Shown here: positions 48,872 to 53,086 of the stretch, in pieces
Position numbering within the stretch: the stretch's first letter is position 1
Layout of the letters: every line of letters starts with the position of its first letter
Assembly: GCA_902783625.1 (NCBI GenBank)
Contig: CACZRN010000022.1
Span: forward strand, 1-53,086
Source of the DNA: an uncultured Prevotellaceae bacterium
Lineage (GTDB): Bacteria > Bacteroidota > Bacteroidia > Bacteroidales > Bacteroidaceae
Direction of reading: 5' to 3'
DNA length: 53,086 nt
Position numbers and translations under genes: made by a program
Notes under the pieces: generated by a model
Database searches by the model: none
What the model saw: the letters and a program-made list of their open reading frames with translations, nothing else
What the model was told of the DNA's origin: nothing

Positions 48872-50030
48872 TGTCGTTCTGGTTTTGCCTATTGTGTCGG
48901 CCTTGGCTGTTCCTGCCGCCGTTGCGGTTTCTTCCGCCCCTGTTTCTGTTGCGTCGCGACTTGTCGAATCTGCTTATGTCGGCATCGGCGAGCAAGTCGG
49001 CAGAACGCTCGTTTTGTTGTCGGTTGCCATCCTCGGTGAGCGAGAGGGGTTTCTCGCCGCGCTTGTTCATCTCGATAATCTGTTTTGCGCGCAATGAACT
49101 GATTGTCTCCAGGTTCGCAGGAGTGTTCTTGTCGGTGGAGTAGGTAATGAGTCCTGCAAGTATATCGCTTTTAAACTGATAGTAGTCGCCGTCGGCTGTC
49201 TGTAGTATAATTTCCTTACTTGGGATATGTCTCGATGCTTCAACGTAAGTGTCTGTCTCGTAGTTCAGGCAGCATTTCAGTTTCGCACACATTCCTGCCA
49301 GCTTCTGCGGGTTAGGCGAGATGTCCTGTACACGTGCGGCGTTGGTACCGACACTGACGAAGTTTTTCATCCATGTGGCGCAGCATAGCTCACGCCCGCA
49401 AGGTCCGGTACCGCCTATTCGCCCTGCCTCTTGGCGTGCGCCGATCTGTTTCATCTCTATCCTCACGCGAAACTCTTCTGCAAGCACTTTTATCAGTTGG
49501 CGGAAGTCCACACGCTCGTCGGCGATATAATAGAAGATGGCCTTGTTGCCGTCGCCTTGATATTCCACGTCGCCGATCTTCATGTCGAGTCCCAGGTCTT
49601 TTGCTATCTTGCGACTCTTTATCATCGTCTCGTGTTCGCGGCTTTTAGCTTCCTTGTATTTCTCCATGTCAACCACCTTTGCCAGACGGTAGATACGTTT
49701 TATGTCGGCTTCCGACTTCAGGTTCGCCTTTTTTATCTGCAGTTTCACCAGCTGTCCTGTCATTGTCACCACTCCGATGTCGTGTCCCGGGTTGGCCTCC
49801 ACGGCAACAATGTCGCCTTTCTTCAGGTCGAGATTGTTTATGTTGTGATAATACCCCTTGCGTGTGTTCTTGAACTGCACCTCAACAAGGTCGGTCGATT
49901 CCACATTGCCTGGAACGTCGGCGAGATAGTCGTATGTGTTGAGTTGCTTGTCCTGTCGGCTGCATCCTTTGCGACACAAGCCGCGGTCGGTGCTTCGGGA
50001 TATTTCGTAATTCAAGTTTTTAAAGTCCAT
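48852..50030 (-). CDS. ricT: PSP1/RicT-family protein
   Basis: Protein of 392 aa. Near the N-terminus CRKGCSRQ holds two Cys. The PSP1/RicT core (about 50-290) includes GDIVAVEANPGHDIGVVTMTG, YYIADERVDFRQLIKVLAEEFRVRIEMKQIGARQEAGRIGGTGPCGRELCCATW and LAGMCAKLKCCLNYE; the clustered CCATW and KCCLNYE cysteines match the iron-sulfur-binding pattern of the family. The C-terminal 60 residues are a low-complexity Arg/Asn/Gln/Gly tail (about 335-392) typical of RNA-associated proteins. In other bacteria RicT helps RNase Y-dependent RNA maturation. It lies 10 bp after holB. Confidence 0.88.
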   Translation of the reverse strand: MDFKNLNYEISRSTDRGLCRKGCSRQDKQLNTYDYLADVPGNVESTDLVEVQFKNTRKGYYHNINNLDLKKGDIVAVEANPGHDIGVVTMTGQLVKLQIKKANLKSEADIKRIYRLAKVVDMEKYKEAKSREHETMIKSRKIAKDLGLDMKIGDVEYQGDGNKAIFYYIADERVDFRQLIKVLAEEFRVRIEMKQIGARQEAGRIGGTGPCGRELCCATWMKNFVSVGTNAARVQDISPNPQKLAGMCAKLKCCLNYETDTYVEASRHIPSKEIILQTADGDYYQFKSDILAGLITYSTDKNTPANLETISSLRAKQIIEMNKRGEKPLSLTEDGNRQQNERSADLLADADISRFDKSRRNRNRGGRNRNGGRNSQGRHNRQNQNDNERDDK

Positions 50031-50040
50031 AGTCTATTGT

Positions 50041-51180
50041 CTATCTTTTAATTAGCAGAACAATCATTCTCAGTGCGAAGTCATAGAACAATACCTTTGC
50101 GTTGGCGTTTTGTCCGATTCCTTTGCGTGCCTTTTCTATTTGTTCTGATATATATATTACGTTAGCTTCGTTTATGAATTTCGAGAATTTTCTGGCGAAA
50201 TTTTCTTCTTCGGCATTCATGTAGTTAAGGTCGGGATTGTGGAAGTTGTAGATGAAATTCTCTCTCACCATTCTCGCGAAGTAGTCGAGCATTCTTTTCT
50301 GCTTCTCTCTTCCCAATGTGTATATGCCGTCGCTCCATGCCTTCAGCCCTTTCACGTCGCGTTGGTATGCCAGTCGCATCAGTGTTACGAACAGTTCGAA
50401 GAATTCGCGGTCTTCGCTGTCCTCCGTCAGGCTGTCTATTGCTTTTGTCCAACTGCCCATTGCTGCGCGTGCCACGCGGTGGGCGGTGTCGTTGTCGAGC
50501 CCGCGTCGGTCTATAAGCGCCTGTTCTATGTCGGCGGTGTCGATGCGGCGCACGTCGATTCGTTGTGTACGGCTGCGGATGGTCTCGAGTATCAGCGCCG
50601 GCTCTTCAGAAACCATTATGAAAACAGTCTGCTGTGGGGGTTCCTCTATCAGTTTCAGGAGTTTATTGGCGCATGCCGCGTTCATCTTCTCCGGCAGCCA
50701 TATTACGCTCACCTTATATCCTCCTTGGCTCGATTTCAGACTCAGCTTTCTTGTCAGGGCATCACTCTCACCTTCGAATATTATTGCCTGCTGGTTGGCT
50801 GCATCCATCTGGCGCAGCCACTGGTCGAAGGTGAAATATGGTCCTTGCGATATCATCTCGCGCCATTCGCGTGCAAAGTCGTCACTCTCCATCGAGTGGT
50901 CCGATGATGTCTTCGGCGGACGTATCACGGGGAAGGTGAAATGCAGATCAGGATGCGACCATACTCTCACCATCGCCTTGGCGTTTTCCACGTTGGTGTC
51001 GCTGTTTATCTTCAGGCTGCCTTCTGTCAGCAGATACGACGCGAATGCCATTGCCAGAGCCATCTTGCCCGTGCCGGTCGGACCGCAGAGCATAATGGCA
51101 TGGGGCACACGGCCTTCTTCAACCATCTTCATCAGACGGTCTTTCACCTCTTGCTGACCAATCACCTCGCTGAATTCCAT
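50041..51180 (-). CDS. holB: DNA polymerase III delta' subunit
   Basis: Protein of 379 aa, clamp-loader subunit. N-terminus MEFSEVIGQQEVKDRLMKMVEEGRVPHAIML, Walker A GPTGTGKM (33-40), the VSVIWLPEKMNAACANKLLKLIEEPPQQTVFIMVSEEP segment (about 165-200) and the SRTQRIDVRRI region that follow the usual delta' order. A long insert of about 50 residues follows the Walker A motif, and the zinc-module cysteines are missing. ATG 51180 is preferred over 51213, which lies in the promoter leader. First gene of holB-ricT-gldH. Confidence 0.9.
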   Translation of the reverse strand: MEFSEVIGQQEVKDRLMKMVEEGRVPHAIMLCGPTGTGKMALAMAFASYLLTEGSLKINSDTNVENAKAMVRVWSHPDLHFTFPVIRPPKTSSDHSMESDDFAREWREMISQGPYFTFDQWLRQMDAANQQAIIFEGESDALTRKLSLKSSQGGYKVSVIWLPEKMNAACANKLLKLIEEPPQQTVFIMVSEEPALILETIRSRTQRIDVRRIDTADIEQALIDRRGLDNDTAHRVARAAMGSWTKAIDSLTEDSEDREFFELFVTLMRLAYQRDVKGLKAWSDGIYTLGREKQKRMLDYFARMVRENFIYNFHNPDLNYMNAEEENFARKFSKFINEANVIYISEQIEKARKGIGQNANAKVLFYDFALRMIVLLIKR

Positions 51181-51230
51181 CTGTTTCGTACTTCTCTCAA
51201 CGATTGTTGACAATCATTTTTTTCTGCCTG

Positions 51231-51261
51231 CAAAGGTAAGAAAAGATAAACACAACGCAAA
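51231..51261 (-). promoter_or_regulatory. Promoter of the holB-ricT-gldH operon
   Basis: Reverse-strand TTTG (51261-51258), a 19-bp spacer and TACCTTTG (51238-51231). The holB ATG is at 51180. Confidence 0.7.
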
Positions 51262-51320
51262 ATAATACGTCAAAGTTTTGTTAACTACCGATGTTCGGCG
51301 TGCTCCCCAAAATAATCTTT

Positions 51321-52118
51321 TTACCTTTTTATATATCTCTTAATAAGGTCGCACGCAGGCACAAGCACGCTTCCGTGGTCGAATCCCGACATCTCGTGTA
51401 TCGTAATCTCTTTATTGCCCACACCTTCGAGTATCGATTTCAGATACAGGTTCTCCTCATATCGTGCCATCATCTCCAGTTTGCGCTCGCCAGTGATGAG
51501 CACCAGTTCGGTGTTCAGTATTCGTGCTTTGTTCAGTGGAGCAAACTCATCCACTATCGGCAGTCGCTGGTCTATCCCTCTTTCCTTGCGTATGGTATAG
51601 TGCGTGGCTGTCTGTCCGCTAACGGGATAGTAGGCTTTCACCGCATCGGCGTCCACGCCGTGGCGCGCCAGATAGCTCTTGTCGAGAGCGAGCATAAGTG
51701 TGAGGTAGCCTCCGGCCGAATGGCCCGCAACGTATATCTGTGTCGGGTCGCCACCGAACTTCTCTATATTCTTAAATGTCCATGCCACTGCTGCTGCAGC
51801 ATCTTCGATATATTCGGGACATTTGCCTTTGGGGAACAGGCTGTACGATGGCGCCACTATAGCAAACCCCGCACGCCTTAATTCGTTAGGAATCTCCTTG
51901 TTGCCGCCTTCAAGTCCGCCACCGTGAAACCATACCAGTGTCTTGAAGCCCTGACGGTCAGTAGGATAATAAACATCGAGCTTACAGCGGTCGGCGCGAT
52001 ACTCGCTCATGCCCTTGCCGTCGGTGTAGGCAATGTCGCGTTGGATATCATATTTCTCTTGTGCAAAGGCTGTCGCAACGGTCAGCACTGTCAGCAATAG
52101 TAAAGCTATCTTTTTCAT
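51321..52118 (-). CDS. Secreted alpha/beta-hydrolase, esterase type
   Basis: Protein of 265 aa. Signal peptide (about 1-20, ending ATAFAQ). Oxyanion motif WFHGGGLEGG (about 67-76), nucleophile elbow GHSAGG (Ser about 134) and a C-terminal SGFDHGSV with the catalytic His. It belongs with small carboxylesterase/lipase-like (Abhydrolase_3/BD-FAE) enzymes found in Bacteroidetes glycan loci, so it may deacylate sugars. ATG 52118 starts the signal peptide; the frame continues upstream through the 9-bp repeat array by chance of its length. Divergent from psuG. Confidence 0.88.
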   Translation of the reverse strand: MKKIALLLLTVLTVATAFAQEKYDIQRDIAYTDGKGMSEYRADRCKLDVYYPTDRQGFKTLVWFHGGGLEGGNKEIPNELRRAGFAIVAPSYSLFPKGKCPEYIEDAAAAVAWTFKNIEKFGGDPTQIYVAGHSAGGYLTLMLALDKSYLARHGVDADAVKAYYPVSGQTATHYTIRKERGIDQRLPIVDEFAPLNKARILNTELVLITGERKLEMMARYEENLYLKSILEGVGNKEITIHEMSGFDHGSVLVPACDLIKRYIKR

Positions 52119-52159
52119 AATCATAAATACTTTTGTGTTAAAAAAATGCTCTATGACTG

Positions 52160-52219
52160 CAAAATTATTAAAAAGCATCGAATTTTTTGCAAGAACACAA
52201 AAAATCTTTATTAATTTTG
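52160..52219. promoter_or_regulatory. Divergent promoters, hydrolase gene and psuG
   Basis: Reverse strand TAATTTTG (52167-52160) with CTTG near 52193. Forward strand TAATTTTG (52212-52219) with TTTG at 52186-52189 (spacer 22). The forward start would fall just before the 9-bp repeat array. Confidence 0.5.
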
Positions 52220-52230
52220 CAAAAAGCCCC

Positions 52231-52311
52231 TCCGGAAACTCCGGAAAATCCGGAACCCCCGGAATCTCCGGATAATCCGGATAATCCGGATAATCCGGAA
52301 TCTCCGGAACC
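52231..52311. repeat. Nine-unit 9-bp tandem repeat (TCCGGAnnn)
   Basis: Nine contiguous 9-bp units fill 52231-52311: TCCGGAAAC, TCCGGAAAA, TCCGGAACC, CCCGGAATC, TCCGGATAA three times, TCCGGAATC, TCCGGAACC. Eight of nine contain the palindrome TCCGGA. The array occupies most of the predicted psuG 5' UTR. Confidence 0.92.
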
Positions 52312-52333
52312 TCCTTCAAAAAAACAACCAATA

Positions 52334-53086
52334 ATGAACTCTCATCTTGAAATTTCTCCCGAGGTGCGTTGCGCCTTAGACGAAAACCGCCCTGTGGTGG
52401 CTCTCGAGTCAACAATCATCTCCCATGGCATGCCTTATCCCCAGAATGTGGAGACTGCCCTGGCAGTAGAGGATGCCATCCGTCAGTGTGGTGCTACGCC
52501 AGCCACCATCGCTGTCATCGGCGGTAAGCTGAAGGCTGGTTGCTCGCGCGACGAGATAGAGCACCTCGGTCGCAAAGGTACTGCTGTCATCAAGGCATCG
52601 CGTCGCGACCTGCCTGTGCTTGTGGCGCGGGGTGATGATGGTGCTACCACCGTTGCCACAACAATGATTATCGCCTCGATGGCGGGCATCCGTGTCTTTG
52701 CCACGGGTGGAGTAGGGGGTGTACATCGTGGAGCGGAGACGACAATGGATATCTCTGCCGATCTCGAGGAACTGGCACGCACACCGGTGATGGTAATCTG
52801 CGCAGGAGCAAAGTCGATACTCGATCTTGGGCTCACTCTCGAATATCTCGAGACGAAGGGCGTGCCGGTGATAGGATATCAGACAGAAGAGTTGCCGGCA
52901 TTCTACACACGCAAGAGCGGATTCTCTGTCGATTATCGTCTCGACTCGCCCGATGAACTGGCAGCTGCCTTCCGTGCTAAGCTCGATATGGGGCTCGCTG
53001 GTGGAATGCTTGTCACCAATCCCATCCCCGAAGAGTACTCGATGGATGCCGACTACATCAATGCTGCCATCGATAAAGCCATCGCC
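52334..53086 (+). CDS. psuG: Pseudouridine-5'-phosphate glycosidase, partial (runs off window)
   Basis: The first 251 codons are present. MNSHLEISPEVRCALDENRP leads into VALESTIISHGMPYPQN, TIAVIGGKLKAG, the GATTVATTMIIASMAGI and FATGGVGGVHRGAETTMDISADL segments, and CAGAKSILD, whose Lys (K160) matches the Schiff-base lysine of E. coli PsuG. Later GYQTEELPAFYTRKSGF and TNPIPEEYSM are also conserved. The enzyme splits pseudouridine 5'-phosphate into uracil and ribose 5-phosphate. The full enzyme is about 300 aa, so roughly 50 residues are missing. No kinase (PsuK) is visible; it may lie beyond the edge. Confidence 0.95.
   Translation, partial: MNSHLEISPEVRCALDENRPVVALESTIISHGMPYPQNVETALAVEDAIRQCGATPATIAVIGGKLKAGCSRDEIEHLGRKGTAVIKASRRDLPVLVARGDDGATTVATTMIIASMAGIRVFATGGVGGVHRGAETTMDISADLEELARTPVMVICAGAKSILDLGLTLEYLETKGVPVIGYQTEELPAFYTRKSGFSVDYRLDSPDELAAAFRAKLDMGLAGGMLVTNPIPEEYSMDADYINAAIDKAIA

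Noticed and set aside
52119..52415. Pro/Tyr/Asp repeat N-terminus for the hydrolase
   Set aside because: It is the read-through of the 9-bp array, which stays open because the unit is a multiple of three; the signal peptide starts at 52118.

Overview
The window reads as a chromosomal segment of a Bacteroidales bacterium, most likely Prevotella-like. The support is a SusC/SusD pair, several outer-membrane beta-barrel receptors, GldH, the holB-ricT-gldH and mreB-mreC-mreD-mrdA-rodA orders, weak purine-poor leaders in place of Shine-Dalgarno sites, and many upstream sites of the Bacteroidetes form TTTG-N19/20-TAnnTTTG. I see no phage, integrase, transposase, CRISPR array, toxin module or biosynthetic cluster.

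Layout. 0.3-4.2 kb: an outer-membrane barrel receptor divergent from a short membrane-anchored HTH lipoprotein, then a small unknown gene. 4.6-5.4 kb: a Pro/Glu-rich protein with 31-residue helical repeats, followed by a large hairpin. 5.4-11.7 kb: a SusC/SusD uptake pair whose leader carries a perfect 58-bp sequence. The same 58 bp recurs in inverted orientation beyond the pair, fused to the last codons of a different susD. 11.9-13.9 kb: a small basic protein, a stand-alone AICAR transformylase and ribosomal protein L19. 14.3-20 kb: an energy-transduction operon exbB-exbD-exbD-tonB-(PstS-like)-TPR. 20-24.6 kb: an aminotransferase, ribBA and an LptF/LptG-type permease. 25-28.4 kb: a GH27 alpha-galactosidase, a zinc-ribbon/DUF3795 pair and tRNA-Met. 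28.7-33.8 kb: a large barrel protein and an ABC ATPase/permease/GntR operon with a probable operator. 34.3-41.2 kb: an MFS carrier divergent from a sugar-oxidation locus (two Tat-exported Gfo/Idh/MocA proteins around a tiny membrane protein, then a double DUF1080 protein), then ApbE. 41.8-48.3 kb: stand-alone IMP cyclohydrolase and the rod-shape/peptidoglycan-elongation operon. 48.4-51.2 kb: gldH, ricT and holB (reverse strand). 51.3-53.1 kb: an esterase-like hydrolase divergent from psuG, which runs off the window.

The protein genes are mostly recognisable household and glycan-uptake genes. The unexplained structure lies between them. Four intergenic copies of an ~84-bp element have two AT-rich palindromes with a GCTAGC core whose centres are exactly 65 bp apart in all four copies, enclosing two 22-bp-spaced AAAGAGCC units. 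Two further loci carry four such units with the same 22/24/22-bp spacing. This invariant geometry, despite sequence drift and indels in the arms, is the strongest candidate for an undescribed genetic element here.

Other points of interest are the inverted SusC leader repeat with its susD scar, 7- and 9-bp tandem arrays next to gene starts, the split of PurH into two genes about 28 kb apart, and a YtrA-like operator. Family assignments come from reading motifs; no database search was possible.
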